DNA from: Sphingobium faniae
Lineage (GTDB): Bacteria > Pseudomonadota > Alphaproteobacteria > Sphingomonadales > Sphingomonadaceae
Length of the DNA stretch: 64,000 nt
Direction: 5' to 3'
Assembly: GCA_900100475.1 (NCBI GenBank)
Contig: FMTU01000009.1
Coordinates: forward strand, 62,001 to 126,000
Under the pieces are notes generated by a model. It was not told the DNA's origin. It searched no databases and saw only the letters and a list, made by a program, of their open reading frames with translations. Positions within the stretch are counted from its first letter, which is position 1, and each line of letters starts with the position of its first letter. A program made the translations under genes and the position numbers. Of the stretch, positions 1-8,908 are shown piece after piece.

Positions 1-20
1 ATCTCATGTGAGGGAGGAGC

Positions 21-776
21 CTAGCCAGCAAGCAGCAAAACCGACATCCCCCATCCCGGCACCGCCGCGACGGCCAGAAAGCTGCCCAGCGCCACCCGCG
101 TCGTGCGCTCCACCTTCTTTCCCAGCGCCGCGCCCGCGCCAACCGCGAGCAATCCCATGCCCGCCGCGAGCAACAGGATGAAGGGCAAGGCCTGCCACCC
201 GAACCACGCCCCCAGCGCGCCCAACAGCTTGGCGTCGCCCAGCCCCAGCCCTTCGCGCCCACGCGCCAGCCGATAGCCCCACGCCACCGCCAGCAGCCCG
301 ACATAGCCCGCGACCGCGCCGATCGCCCGATCCGCCAGAACCGCGTCGGTCGTCCACAAACCGATGGTGAAACCCAGAAAGGCCAGCGGCCATGTCAATG
401 CATCGGGCAACCAGAAATGCCGCCAGTCCAGCACCGCCAGCGTCAGCAGCAACCAGCCGAGCAGCGCCCAGCCGATCCCCGCCACGTCCGGCGCAAATCC
501 GATCGCCAGCGCCCCGACGATGGCGCAGGCGGCCTCCACCCGGCCATGCAGGGGATCAATCCTTGCGCCGCAGGTCCGGCACCGCCCCCGCTGCGCCATC
601 GCGCTCAGCAGGGGGATCAGATCGCCCGCGCCCAGCGTTCGCCCGCATCCGTCACAGGCCGACCGCCCCCGCATGACGCCCCGCCCCTGCGGCCATCGCA
701 GGATCAGCGTCGCCAGGAAACTGCCCGCAATCGCCCCGGCGATCCCGCCAAGCAGTGCGCCGAGCGGTTCGATCAC
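21..776 (-). CDS. gspO: Type II secretion prepilin peptidase (A24 family)
   Basis: Inner-membrane aspartic protease that cleaves the leader of the pseudopilins GspG-K (and possibly type IV prepilins) and N-methylates the new N-terminus. The 251-residue product is mostly hydrophobic. Near the N-terminus it has the paired CxxC motifs of the cytoplasmic zinc-binding loop (C41, C44, C66, C69). The two catalytic aspartates fit D117 in LDWRHFWLPD and D181 in GLGLGDAKLL. It is slightly shorter than typical PilD/GspO. It is the last gene of the gsp operon and overlaps gspN by 4 bases, so it is probably translationally coupled. The stop codon lies 20 bases from the window edge and nothing else is visible there. 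The family call is secure; whether it also serves a type IV pilus is unknown. Confidence 0.93.
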   Translation of the reverse strand: MIEPLGALLGGIAGAIAGSFLATLILRWPQGRGVMRGRSACDGCGRTLGAGDLIPLLSAMAQRGRCRTCGARIDPLHGRVEAACAIVGALAIGFAPDVAGIGWALLGWLLLTLAVLDWRHFWLPDALTWPLAFLGFTIGLWTTDAVLADRAIGAVAGYVGLLAVAWGYRLARGREGLGLGDAKLLGALGAWFGWQALPFILLLAAGMGLLAVGAGAALGKKVERTTRVALGSFLAVAAVPGWGMSVLLLAG

Positions 777-1495
777 AGCGTCCCTTCGACCTTCAGCACC
801 CGGACGCCGCCCGCCTCGGCAAAGCCCACCCCCGCCAGGGTCGCCGCCAGAGTGGGGTCAGCCGTCTCCACCCGCATTTCCGCGACATAGCGGCCCGAAC
901 GCCAGATCCGCAGGTCGATCTTCTCCATGCCCGACTGGCTCACCAGCGGCAGCAGCAATGCCTCGCCGTCGCAACGCGCCTCGCCCGACAATCCCTGCGC
1001 CAGGTTAAGCCCCGGCATCTGCCCCGCCATATGCGCGCGCACCCGCCCTTCGGCATGGCCGCAAAGCGCGCCGGTGAAGGTCGCCGAAACATCCTCCATC
1101 ACGAAATTGCCCACCGGCAGAGGCGCGAAAACGCGGCCCAGCGGCACGGCGCCGCTCAGGTCATCCACGCCGATCCGCCCGAAACCGGCGGTGATCGCGC
1201 CCTTGATGTCATCGGGCGCGCCCGCCTGCCGCCGCAGGTCGATGCGCGCCCGCCCCAGCAGCAACGGCGCAGGCGACAGCGCCGCATGAACCGAACCCAG
1301 CGACACATTGCCCAGCATCAGCCGGTCGATCCGCCCGCTCCAGACCGTGCCGCGCACGTCGCGCGCCGACAGCCCGAACCGCTCCAGCCCCGCCATGCCC
1401 AGCGCCATCCGCATCGGCAGGAACAGCAGCAATCCAGCCGCGAATATCAGGATCAGCGCGATCCGCATCCGCCGCGACAGGGAAAACCCCTTCAT
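773..1495 (-). CDS. gspN: Type II secretion protein GspN
   Basis: Accessory inner-membrane component of the type II secretion machine. The 240-residue product has one N-terminal membrane helix (about residues 10-28) followed by a periplasmic beta-rich region with the WSGRIDRL-like segment usual in GspN. A longer frame opens upstream at 1609, but its first 38 residues are Gly/Arg-rich read-through of gspM. The ATG at 1495 overlaps the gspM stop as ATGA, so I chose it. GspN is absent from many type II systems, and its presence is common in sphingomonad and xanthomonad clusters. Its precise role is poorly understood. Confidence 0.85.
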   Translation of the reverse strand: MKGFSLSRRMRIALILIFAAGLLLFLPMRMALGMAGLERFGLSARDVRGTVWSGRIDRLMLGNVSLGSVHAALSPAPLLLGRARIDLRRQAGAPDDIKGAITAGFGRIGVDDLSGAVPLGRVFAPLPVGNFVMEDVSATFTGALCGHAEGRVRAHMAGQMPGLNLAQGLSGEARCDGEALLLPLVSQSGMEKIDLRIWRSGRYVAEMRVETADPTLAATLAGVGFAEAGGVRVLKVEGTL

Positions 1496-1980
1496 TGCGC
1501 CGCTCCCCGCACCAGCACCGCCTGCACCGACACGCTGCCCGCCGTGGGCGACGGCCGCGCGCTCATCGTTTCCACCCGGACGCCCTGCGCCTCCAGTCCC
1601 GCGAGCCATGTCATCAGCGCCACCGGCCTGACGGCGGCAAGCGCGATGTCCATCCGGTCCGCGCCCTGTCCCTGCGCCCGCTCCAGCGTCAGCCCCGCTT
1701 CGCCCGCGCTCTGGCCGACGAACTGGTCCAGCGGTGTGCCCGACGAAGCCGCGGCCGTGCCGCGCGGCAGGGACTTCATCAGCTTCACCTTGGCGCGGAT
1801 CGCCGCATGGCGGTCCGTCGCCTCGCCCAGCGCCTCATGCGCGGACCGCTGCGCCATGCCCAGCGGCCGCACGATCCCCAACCACAGGACGACCAGCGCC
1901 AGCAGCGCGAACATGACGCCCAGCATCCATTGTTCGCGCGGCGACCGTTCGCCCCACATCGTCTTCCACCGTTCCATCAT
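1492..1980 (-). CDS. gspM: Type II secretion protein GspM
   Basis: Bitopic inner-membrane protein of the assembly platform that partners GspL, GspE and GspF. The 162-residue product has a short cytoplasmic N-terminus containing the ERSPREQWML stretch, one transmembrane helix (about residues 20-37) and a periplasmic ferredoxin-like domain. The start is ATGATG at 1980, which overlaps the 3' end of gspL; the open frame reaches further upstream, but only as gspL read in another frame. Size, topology and position between gspL and gspN fit the family. Sequence conservation in GspM is low, so the assignment rests largely on topology and synteny. Confidence 0.85.
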   Translation of the reverse strand: MMERWKTMWGERSPREQWMLGVMFALLALVVLWLGIVRPLGMAQRSAHEALGEATDRHAAIRAKVKLMKSLPRGTAAASSGTPLDQFVGQSAGEAGLTLERAQGQGADRMDIALAAVRPVALMTWLAGLEAQGVRVETMSARPSPTAGSVSVQAVLVRGAAQ

Positions 1981-3095
1981 GACCGCACCGTTATATCCGC
2001 CAGCGTCCGTCCGCCCGGCTCCTGGGATGGCGTCGCCGTGATCGTGAAGCCCGCCGCCTGCAAAGCCAGCAGCACGCTGTTGATATCCTCCGCCTTCGCC
2101 GCCGCCAGCGTCGCGCGGATCATCCCGTCGGCGTCGCGCGACAGGGCGGTCAGCGACACGCCCGGCGCGTCCTGCATGGCGTTCATCAAGGCGCTGACCG
2201 GCGCGGTGAAGGCATAGCCGCCCGCGCCCCGCGCCGCGAGTTGCCGATCCATCTCGCTTTCCGCCGACGCCACATCGGCCGCATTGGGCAGGACTTCCCG
2301 CGCCAGCGCCAGGCTTTCCGCATCCAGCCGGCTCGCCGCCCGATATTCCTTGGTCACCCCGACCACCGCGATCAGCAGGCTGGCCAGCAGCACAAGCCCG
2401 CTCCACAACGCGATCCGGCCCAGCGCCCGCCTGTCCCATTCGCGCCGCGCCCGCTTCGCGAAGGCACCCTGCCGCAAATTGAGCGGCGGCTTTTCCAGCG
2501 CCGCGATGGCCAGCGCCTCCACCTGCGCCGGGGCGACATCGCGCACCTGCGCCGCGCCGACGATTTCGGGCAGCGCCATCTCCTCGCCGAACGCCACCTC
2601 GCGCCCGCGCCACACCGCCGCGCCGCCGATGACGCCGCGCGCAAATCCTTCCTCCGGCTCCGGCAACAGCAGCGGCGCGGGCACGATCATGTCGGGGTCC
2701 AGCCCGTGATGCTGCGCCCAGAGCAGCCAATGCTGCATATCGCTCCGCGCCGCGAGCGCGACCAGATGGGGCCGTGCCGGATCGTCATTCCCGTCCGCCA
2801 CCGCGAAAAGCTGGTCGGCTGGCGCGATCCCGCCCGCCAGCGCCTCCAGCCGCGCCGCCGCCTGCCCCTGACGCGGCGCCAGATCGGGATGCGACGCCCA
2901 ATGCAGCGTCACCAGCGAAGCGGGCGGCACCAGCATCACCGCCATGCCGGACGGCAGTTCCGTCAGCCCGCAAGCCGCGAGCCAGTTCGCTCCCGCGCCC
3001 CGCTGCACCACCGCGCCATCCACGACGCGCATCCACAGCGGCTCCCCCGCCGCCCCATCGGGCAGTGCGACGATCAACGCTTCCTTCACGCTCAT
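1977..3095 (-). CDS. gspL: Type II secretion protein GspL
   Basis: Inner-membrane protein whose cytoplasmic actin-like domain docks the ATPase GspE to the membrane, while its periplasmic ferredoxin-like domain binds GspM. The 372-residue product has a soluble N-terminal domain of about 230 residues, a membrane helix near residues 240-260 (WSGLVLLASLLIAVVGV) and a periplasmic domain of about 110 residues. The ATG at 3095 overlaps the gspK stop by 4 bases; another ATG lies five codons upstream, but the overlapping start is more likely. Domain order and position are diagnostic even though sequence conservation is modest. Confidence 0.88.
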   Translation of the reverse strand: MSVKEALIVALPDGAAGEPLWMRVVDGAVVQRGAGANWLAACGLTELPSGMAVMLVPPASLVTLHWASHPDLAPRQGQAAARLEALAGGIAPADQLFAVADGNDDPARPHLVALAARSDMQHWLLWAQHHGLDPDMIVPAPLLLPEPEEGFARGVIGGAAVWRGREVAFGEEMALPEIVGAAQVRDVAPAQVEALAIAALEKPPLNLRQGAFAKRARREWDRRALGRIALWSGLVLLASLLIAVVGVTKEYRAASRLDAESLALAREVLPNAADVASAESEMDRQLAARGAGGYAFTAPVSALMNAMQDAPGVSLTALSRDADGMIRATLAAAKAEDINSVLLALQAAGFTITATPSQEPGGRTLADITVRS

Positions 3096-4081
3096 GCGCC
3101 GCTTCCCCAATTGCGCCGCACCAGCCTGGCCGGGCTTTCCCTGGCGTCTATCAGCCCGCGTTCCACAACCTGCGTTCCCCCGACATTCACCGCCACTTCC
3201 ACCCCGAAAAATCCTGTCGTCACCTTGACCTGCCGCGCCGCTTCCTCAAGCGGATTGATGCCGAGATTCGCTGGCCCGGCCCAGAACTGCACGACGCTGC
3301 CGTAGCCCTGCTCCGGCCGTTGCGCCAGCATTTGCCGCGCCTGCGCCACGCTCATCTGCCCCTGCAACAGCATGACGAGCAACGGCGCCTGATCGGGCAG
3401 CAGCGTATTCACATTGATCGGAGAGAGGTCCGCCGTCGGCAGGGCGCACACCCATGGCCGCGCCAGATCATAGATGGCGGGCGTCACCCCGTTCACCGCC
3501 CGCAACTCGCTCGCGTCCACCATGAAACGGTTGGCGGTGCGATAGGGGCGCTCGGCCCGCGCATAAACTTCATCCTCCGCGCCGCCGGGTTGCGGCGCGC
3601 TGTCGCTGTCGATCCAGTCGGCCAGCGAAGCCGCCGCCGCCTGCGCCTGCCGCGCATCGACGCCCAGCGCCTGCAACAGCGCCTGAAACTGCGACACCCC
3701 GATCGGCCGCACCTTCAGGTTCGCCTCATTCTCGCCCGCCACCACGCTGTTGAGGTTGAAGCAATTGCCCCCGTCCCTCACCCGCGCCGTCGCGATGCCG
3801 CCGGGCACCGGAATATCGCGCGGCGCGCCCATCCATCCGCCCGCCAGCGTCGTCTTGCCCGGATTGGCCGCGACCAGATCGCCGATCTTGAGCCGCGCGA
3901 TTTCCATCCCGGCATCGGCAAAGGCCCGCGCCTGATCGACCGCGCCGCCATTGCCGGTCATCCGCGTCGCCAGCGCCAGCCGCTCCAGCGCGGTGGAGGC
4001 CACCACCGCCATCACCGCCACCAGCAGCAGCACCGTCAGCAAGGCCGCGCCGCGCTCGCTCTCCTTGCGGGAATCAGCCAT
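3092..4081 (-). CDS. gspK: Type II secretion minor pseudopilin GspK
   Basis: Large minor pseudopilin thought to cap the pseudopilus tip together with GspI and GspJ. The 329-residue product starts with a short basic leader and the prepilin-type cleavage context ERG followed by AALLTVLLLVAVMAVVAS. After the helix comes the large alpha-helical inserted domain that makes GspK about twice the size of other pseudopilins. Unlike its neighbours it lacks the GFTLIE motif, which is normal for GspK. The gene overlaps gspJ by 8 bases and gspL by 4, which indicates coupled translation. Confidence 0.92.
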   Translation of the reverse strand: MADSRKESERGAALLTVLLLVAVMAVVASTALERLALATRMTGNGGAVDQARAFADAGMEIARLKIGDLVAANPGKTTLAGGWMGAPRDIPVPGGIATARVRDGGNCFNLNSVVAGENEANLKVRPIGVSQFQALLQALGVDARQAQAAAASLADWIDSDSAPQPGGAEDEVYARAERPYRTANRFMVDASELRAVNGVTPAIYDLARPWVCALPTADLSPINVNTLLPDQAPLLVMLLQGQMSVAQARQMLAQRPEQGYGSVVQFWAGPANLGINPLEEAARQVKVTTGFFGVEVAVNVGGTQVVERGLIDARESPARLVRRNWGSGA

Positions 4082-4736
4082 TGCCGCTCCCCGCTTCGAT
4101 CACCAGTTTCTCTTCCGGTCCCGGCCCGACCAGAAAGCGCAGCGTCACCGCCGGTTCGCCCGCGCGCGTCACCGTCATCTCGACGGCGCGGGGCATCAGG
4201 TCCGGTTGCGGCGGCGTCCATTCGTCCAGCCAGTCGCCCTTGCCGTCCCGAAAGCGCAAGGCCACATCCTCGACCTGATCGAGCAGCGCCGCCGGTTCAT
4301 CCCCCGCCGCGCCATCGACCTGCGCATAGGTCCGCCGCTCCAGCCGCCCCTGCCGCACCCAATATTCGACCTTCTGCAACGAAGGCCGCGGCAGATTGCC
4401 CAGATTGTCCCAGCCGCCGCGCACGAACTGCATCACCGGCACCCCCTCGCCTTCGCGATGGGACCAGAAGGCGGGCGCCAGCGTCCCCGCCTCGGTGCGG
4501 CTGATACGCGGCACCGCCTGCCCCAGATCGGCCGCCAGAGCGCCGCCCGCCCGCTGCACCGCCGACAGATCGTCGAGCCGCGCCTTGACCTGCGCCTGCG
4601 CCGACACGCTGTTGCCCAGCAGCAGCACGCCCGCCCCCGCCAGCATCGCGAAGATCATCAGCGCGACCAGCAATTCGATCAGGGTAAAGCCCCGTTCGCG
4701 GCTTTCGTGCATATGGGGGACAGAATGCGCCATCAT
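4074..4736 (-). CDS. gspJ: Type II secretion minor pseudopilin GspJ
   Basis: Minor pseudopilin of the tip complex. The 220-residue product has a class III prepilin leader ending ERG and the GFTLIELLVALMIF hydrophobic segment, with Glu at position +5 of the mature protein. A beta-rich globular domain typical of GspJ follows. The ATG at 4736 overlaps the gspI stop as ATGA; an internal ATG at 4712 is an alternative that would give a shorter leader. The neighbouring gspI and gspK support the call. Confidence 0.93.
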   Translation of the reverse strand: MMAHSVPHMHESRERGFTLIELLVALMIFAMLAGAGVLLLGNSVSAQAQVKARLDDLSAVQRAGGALAADLGQAVPRISRTEAGTLAPAFWSHREGEGVPVMQFVRGGWDNLGNLPRPSLQKVEYWVRQGRLERRTYAQVDGAAGDEPAALLDQVEDVALRFRDGKGDWLDEWTPPQPDLMPRAVEMTVTRAGEPAVTLRFLVGPGPEEKLVIEAGSGNG

Positions 4737-5113
4737 TCCACCACCCGCACGAAACTCAGCATCGCCGGAGACGCGCCCGCCTGCCCGTCCACGGTCAAAT
4801 CCACCTGCAACAGCCGCTTGTCGTCCGTCGCCTTCACCACCCGCTTCCAGTGCCAGCGCCGCCCGCCATTCTCGACCTCGCCCTCTTCCTCGCCCGCCGA
4901 AGGGGGCGCAGGATCAGTCTGGACCTCCACCATCAGGTTGCGCGCGACGATCTGCCCCAGCGCCTTGCTGTCGAGATCGGCCGCCGTCCGCAAAGTCACC
5001 CCCTGCAAACGCACCAGCGCCAGCGCCGCTAGGCTGAACACCGCCAGCGCCACCAGCATCTCCAGCAGGGTGAAGCCCTGTTCTCCACTCCGGGCGGACG
5101 ATTTCCTACCCAC
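4733..5113 (-). CDS. gspI: Type II secretion minor pseudopilin GspI
   Basis: Minor pseudopilin that nucleates the tip complex with GspJ and GspK. The 126-residue product has a short basic leader and the cleavage motif EQG followed by FTLLEMLVALAVFSLAALAL. The small globular domain has the NLMVEVQ-like helix and C-terminal beta strands usual in GspI. It overlaps gspH by 8 bases upstream and gspJ by 4 downstream, which suggests the minor pseudopilins are made in fixed proportions. Confidence 0.93.
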   Translation of the reverse strand: MGRKSSARSGEQGFTLLEMLVALAVFSLAALALVRLQGVTLRTAADLDSKALGQIVARNLMVEVQTDPAPPSAGEEEGEVENGGRRWHWKRVVKATDDKRLLQVDLTVDGQAGASPAMLSFVRVVE

Positions 5114-5567
5114 CGACCATGACCTTCCCGGCCATGTCGACCGTCACCGACACCCGCTCGCCTTCCCGCGCCAAAGTCACCTTCAGCGGATCGGTGGGCA
5201 GGCCCGTCCCGTCAAAGCCGATCTGCTTCACCCCGTCCTTGCCGACCAGCGCCCGCGTGCCCGTTTTCCAGTTGGCGGTGACGAAAGGCCTTTCCTCCAT
5301 CGCCACCCATTGCGCGCCCTCCCGGCGCTGGAAACCATAGCCCGAAGCGGACACCCAAACACCCATCGGGCGGGAGGTCACGACCGCTTCGTCGCGCGCG
5401 GCGGCCACGCGCGCGGCAAAGCGGTCGGCATCCTCGATCACCCGTCCGCGCGGGTCCGGCATCGCCAGCACGACCGCCGCCGAAACAAAGCCGATGATCG
5501 TCAGGACGACCATCAGTTCGATCAGCGTGAAGCCGCGTTCCCCAGATGGCGGGTTTCCATGCCTCAT
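5106..5567 (-). CDS. gspH: Type II secretion pseudopilin GspH
   Basis: Minor pseudopilin placed between the main shaft and the tip complex. The 153-residue product has leader MRHGNPPSGERG, then FTLIELMVVLTIIGFVSAAV with the conserved Glu5. The C-terminal region has the MGVWVSASGYGFQRR-like beta segment of the GspH/FimT family. It starts 37 bases downstream of gspG, the only noticeable gap among the pseudopilin genes. The GspH/FimT families are hard to separate by sequence alone; the operon context settles it. Confidence 0.9.
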   Translation of the reverse strand: MRHGNPPSGERGFTLIELMVVLTIIGFVSAAVVLAMPDPRGRVIEDADRFAARVAAARDEAVVTSRPMGVWVSASGYGFQRREGAQWVAMEERPFVTANWKTGTRALVGKDGVKQIGFDGTGLPTDPLKVTLAREGERVSVTVDMAGKVMVGG

Positions 5568-5604
5568 TGCCGCGCTTCCAGATCAGGGCCGGGCCAGCGC
5601 GCCC

Positions 5605-6147
5605 TCAAAGCGCGCTGGAATAGATGTCGCTATTCTCATTCTCGCCACCCGGCTGCCCGTCCGCGCCCAGCGACAGAATATCGAACGCGCCCTTCCTGCC
5701 CGGCACGACATAGCCATAGGGTCGTCCCCACGGATCGTTGGGCAGCTTCTTGATATAGCCCCCGCGCCGGTAACGCTGCGGCTGGGCAAGGGATGCGGGC
5801 GGCGACAGCAGCGCCTGCAACCCGTCCGTCGCCGAAGGATAGGTCAGGTTATCGAGCCGATATTGTTCCAGCGCCTGTTCGATGGTGGCGACGTCGGCCT
5901 TCGCCTTTTCGATCCGCGCCGTATCGGTCGCGGGGATCACGTTGATCGCCACGATCGTCGCCAGCAGGCCGATGATGACGATCACGACCATCAGTTCGAC
6001 CAGCGTGAAGCCGTGTTCGGCGGAACGCTTCAAGGACGTGAAGCCGTGTTCGGCGGAACGATTCAAAGACATGAAGCCGTGTTCGGCGGAACGCCTCTCG
6101 CAAGGACGGGCCTCGCGAACGGAAGGGAAAAGATGACGCATATTCAC
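5605..6147 (-). CDS. gspG: Type II secretion major pseudopilin GspG with a repeated leader
   Basis: Main subunit of the pseudopilus. The mature part begins FTLVELMVVIVIIGLLATIV and keeps the GspG hallmarks: DPWGRPYGYVVPG, the calcium-site region and a C-terminal GADGQPGGENENSDI. The leader is odd. The usual short basic leader is replaced by about 47 residues carrying three copies of an 11-residue unit with RSAEHGF. Only the third copy adjoins the hydrophobic helix and should be the real peptidase site. The repeat arises from a 33-bp tandem duplication. The start may be ATG 6147 or the second Met at 6141. A shorter leader could start at an internal Met within the repeats. Confidence 0.92.
   Translation of the reverse strand: MNMRHLFPSVREARPCERRSAEHGFMSLNRSAEHGFTSLKRSAEHGFTLVELMVVIVIIGLLATIVAINVIPATDTARIEKAKADVATIEQALEQYRLDNLTYPSATDGLQALLSPPASLAQPQRYRRGGYIKKLPNDPWGRPYGYVVPGRKGAFDILSLGADGQPGGENENSDIYSSAL
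6005..6107. repeat. Three 33-bp tandem copies in the gspG leader
   Basis: Copies lie at 6005-6037, 6038-6070 and 6071-6107 (the last slightly longer and diverged). Each contains the core GAAGCCGTGTTCGGCGGAAC on the plus strand. The unit is 33 bases, so copy-number change keeps the gspG frame and adds or removes 11 residues, including one Gly-Phe prepilin-peptidase-like site. Confidence 0.9.
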
Positions 6148-6150
6148 TCC

Positions 6151-7368
6151 TCAAGCCCCGGTCAGGCTCTGCAATTGCAGGATCGGCAGCAGGATGGACA
6201 GGATGATGACGGCGACGATGCCGCCCATGGCGATGATGATGATCGGCTCCAGCATCGCCAGCGCCGCGGAGGTGAAGCTGTCGAACTCCCGCTCCAGATA
6301 GTCCGCCGCCCGTTCCAGCATCGTGTCCAGCCGCCCCGCGCTTTCCCCGCTGGCGGCGAGGTAGACCAGCAGCGGCGGAAACACCCCGGCCCGCCGCAGC
6401 GCCACCGACAGGCTGCCACCGCCGCGAATGGCCTCGACAATGTCCTCCGACGCCTGCCGCAGCACCCGGTTATGCACCGTCTGGGTGGTCAGCGACAGCC
6501 CCTCCATCAACGGCAGGCGGCTCGCGACCATGGTGGACAGCGTCCGCGCCATCCGCGCCGCGTGCAGGTCGCGGATCAGCCGCCCCAACAGTGGCAAGCG
6601 CAACAGCATCGCATCGACGCGATAATGGAAACTCTCGATCCTGAGCGCCCGCCAGAAACCGAAGGCGCCCAGCCCCAGCAGGATCAGCAGCAGCCACCAA
6701 TAGCCCGCCAGAAAGGCCGAAACCCCCATCACCATGCGCGTCAACAGCGGCAATTGCTGCCCGACCGTATCGAATTGCTCCACCACCTTGGGCACGACGA
6801 AGATCATCAACGCCGCCACCACGCACACGGCAAAGACCGCCAGCACGCTGGGATAAGCAATAGCGGTCAGCACCTTGGACCGCATCACCGCCTGCCGTTC
6901 CATCAATTCGGAAAGCCGCTCCATGATCGTCGGCAGGCTGCCTGAACTTTCGCCGGCGGAGATCATCGCGCGATAGAGCGGCGGAAAGCTTTTCGGCTCT
7001 GCGCCCAGCGCGTCGGCCAGCCGCCGCCCTTCCAGCACGCCTCCATGGACCTTGCCCACGATGGCGCGGACATGATCCTGCTCGCTTTGCCGCCCGATGG
7101 TGCGAAGCGCCTCCTCCAGCGGGCTGACCTGCACCAATGTCGACAATTGCCGCGTGAACAGCGTCAGTTCCTTGGCCGAAAGGCGCGGGCTTCGCAACGA
7201 CCGTCCCGCCCGCTTTCGCGCCGTTTCCACGGCCCCCGGCTCGATCCGCACGATGAACAGCTTGCGCGCGTCGAGCCGCGCCCGCGCATCGTCCACCGTG
7301 TCGGCCTTGACCGAACCCTTGCGTTCCTTCCCCGCCGGGTCGATGGCGATATAGTCGAACTCAGCCAT
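6151..7368 (-). CDS. gspF: Type II secretion inner-membrane platform protein GspF
   Basis: Polytopic inner-membrane protein of the assembly platform that couples GspE ATP hydrolysis to pseudopilus extension. The 405-residue product has two homologous cytoplasmic helical domains separated by a membrane pair (about residues 170-250). A final membrane segment ends in the LEPIIIIAMGGIVAVIILSI stretch typical of GspF/PilC. The frame opens further upstream at 7482 but only as gspE read-through. The ATG at 7368 (MAEFDYIAIDPAGK) matches family N-termini and overlaps gspE by 8 bases. Confidence 0.95.
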   Translation of the reverse strand: MAEFDYIAIDPAGKERKGSVKADTVDDARARLDARKLFIVRIEPGAVETARKRAGRSLRSPRLSAKELTLFTRQLSTLVQVSPLEEALRTIGRQSEQDHVRAIVGKVHGGVLEGRRLADALGAEPKSFPPLYRAMISAGESSGSLPTIMERLSELMERQAVMRSKVLTAIAYPSVLAVFAVCVVAALMIFVVPKVVEQFDTVGQQLPLLTRMVMGVSAFLAGYWWLLLILLGLGAFGFWRALRIESFHYRVDAMLLRLPLLGRLIRDLHAARMARTLSTMVASRLPLMEGLSLTTQTVHNRVLRQASEDIVEAIRGGGSLSVALRRAGVFPPLLVYLAASGESAGRLDTMLERAADYLEREFDSFTSAALAMLEPIIIIAMGGIVAVIILSILLPILQLQSLTGA

Positions 7369-8908
7369 CGACGATGGTTTCCGCCTCGATCGCGTCGCGC
7401 CGCGATACGCGGATGGCTTCCTCCGCCGTGGTCTGCCCGTCCCGCACCAGCGCCCGCGCCGCCGACCCCAGATTGGGCGCATTCAGGAAGGCATGGCGCG
7501 CGATCAGCGACTCATCGCCGCCATCGTTGATGAGGCGGCGGATGGTGTCGTCGATGCGGATCGCCTCGAACACGCCGATCCGGCCCTTATAGCCGCTGCC
7601 CCCACATTCATCGCACCCCTTGGCGCGATAGATGATCGTTCCGGGATCAAAACCAAGCAGCGCGCTGGCCGACTTGTCCGCCTGCACCGGCTCGCGGCAA
7701 TGCTGGCACAACCGCCGCACCAGCCGCTGCGCGATGACGGCGCGCAGGGTGGAAGCCAGCAGGAACGGCTCCACCCGCATGTCCCGCATCCGCGTGATCG
7801 CGCCCACCGCGTCATTGGTATGCACCGTCGACAGCACCAGATGCCCCGTCAGCGAAGCCTGCACCGCAATCTCCGCCGTCTCCCGGTCGCGGATTTCGCC
7901 GACCATCACGACATCGGGGTCCTGGCGCAAAATCGCGCGCAATCCCGCGGCGAAAGTAAGCCCGACCTTGGCGTTGACCTGCGTCTGGCCCACTCCTTCA
8001 ATGGCATATTCGACCGGGTCTTCCACGGTCAGGATATTGCGCGTCCCATCGTTCAGATGCCGCAAACCCGCATAAAGCGTGGTCGTCTTGCCCGACCCTG
8101 TAGGACCCGTGACCAATATAATCCCGTTCGGTTCTTTCAGTCCTTCATGAAAAATCCGGTCCGCCGCCCCGGCCATGCCCAGCAGGTCCAGCGAAATCCC
8201 CGCATTCTCCTTATCGAGAATACGCAACACCACCCGCTCGCCCGCCCGGCTCGGCAGCGTCGAAACACGCACGTCCAGCAGCTTGCCGCCCAGCGTCAGC
8301 CCGATGCGTCCATCCTGCGGCACGCGCCGTTCCGCAATATCCAGCCGCGCCATCACCTTGATGCGGCTCACCACCACAGGCGCCACATGCGGCGGCATCC
8401 GCAGCGTCTCGCGCAGCACGCCGTCGACGCGCATCCGCACGACGAGACCCGTCTCATAAGGCTCGATATGGATGTCCGACACGCCCTGCCGCGCGGCTTC
8501 GGCGATAATGCCGTTGATCAGCCGGATCGCGGGCGCATCATCCGCGCTGTCGAGCAGATCGTCGGCGGTCGGAATATCGGCCGCCAATATGTCCAGCTCG
8601 TCCGCGCCCATGTCGATGGAACCGGCCATCGCCGCCGCGCTGCCTTCCATCGCATAATGATCGGACAAATGCCGGTCGAACTGCGCCGCATCGACGAAGC
8701 GCACGTCGAAGCTGCGGGCCAGATGCCGCCTTACCTCCAGCAATATCCGGGGATCGCTCCCCTCCCGCACCGCGACCGCATGCCTGCCGCCTTCTTCCGG
8801 CAGAAGCACCACGCCATGCCGCCGCGCAAACAGATAGGGTATGTCCAGCGCGCGCGGATCGACATGGGGCGGGATCGGATCGGCCTGTGGACCGAGCACA
8901 TGGTTCAT
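7361..8908 (-). CDS. gspE: Type II secretion ATPase GspE
   Basis: Cytoplasmic hexameric ATPase powering pseudopilus assembly. The 515-residue product has an N-terminal GspL-binding domain, then the ATPase core. The core shows Walker A GPTGSGKTTTLY (about residue 270), the Asp box, Walker B VMVGEIRDRETAEIAVQASL and the His box TGHLVLSTVHTNDA. A C-terminal tetracysteine zinc motif (CQHC ... CDEC) follows, as in GspE and PilB. All catalytic motifs are intact. It overlaps gspD by 4 bases and gspF by 8. Confidence 0.97.
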   Translation of the reverse strand: MNHVLGPQADPIPPHVDPRALDIPYLFARRHGVVLLPEEGGRHAVAVREGSDPRILLEVRRHLARSFDVRFVDAAQFDRHLSDHYAMEGSAAAMAGSIDMGADELDILAADIPTADDLLDSADDAPAIRLINGIIAEAARQGVSDIHIEPYETGLVVRMRVDGVLRETLRMPPHVAPVVVSRIKVMARLDIAERRVPQDGRIGLTLGGKLLDVRVSTLPSRAGERVVLRILDKENAGISLDLLGMAGAADRIFHEGLKEPNGIILVTGPTGSGKTTTLYAGLRHLNDGTRNILTVEDPVEYAIEGVGQTQVNAKVGLTFAAGLRAILRQDPDVVMVGEIRDRETAEIAVQASLTGHLVLSTVHTNDAVGAITRMRDMRVEPFLLASTLRAVIAQRLVRRLCQHCREPVQADKSASALLGFDPGTIIYRAKGCDECGGSGYKGRIGVFEAIRIDDTIRRLINDGGDESLIARHAFLNAPNLGSAARALVRDGQTTAEEAIRVSRRDAIEAETIVDG

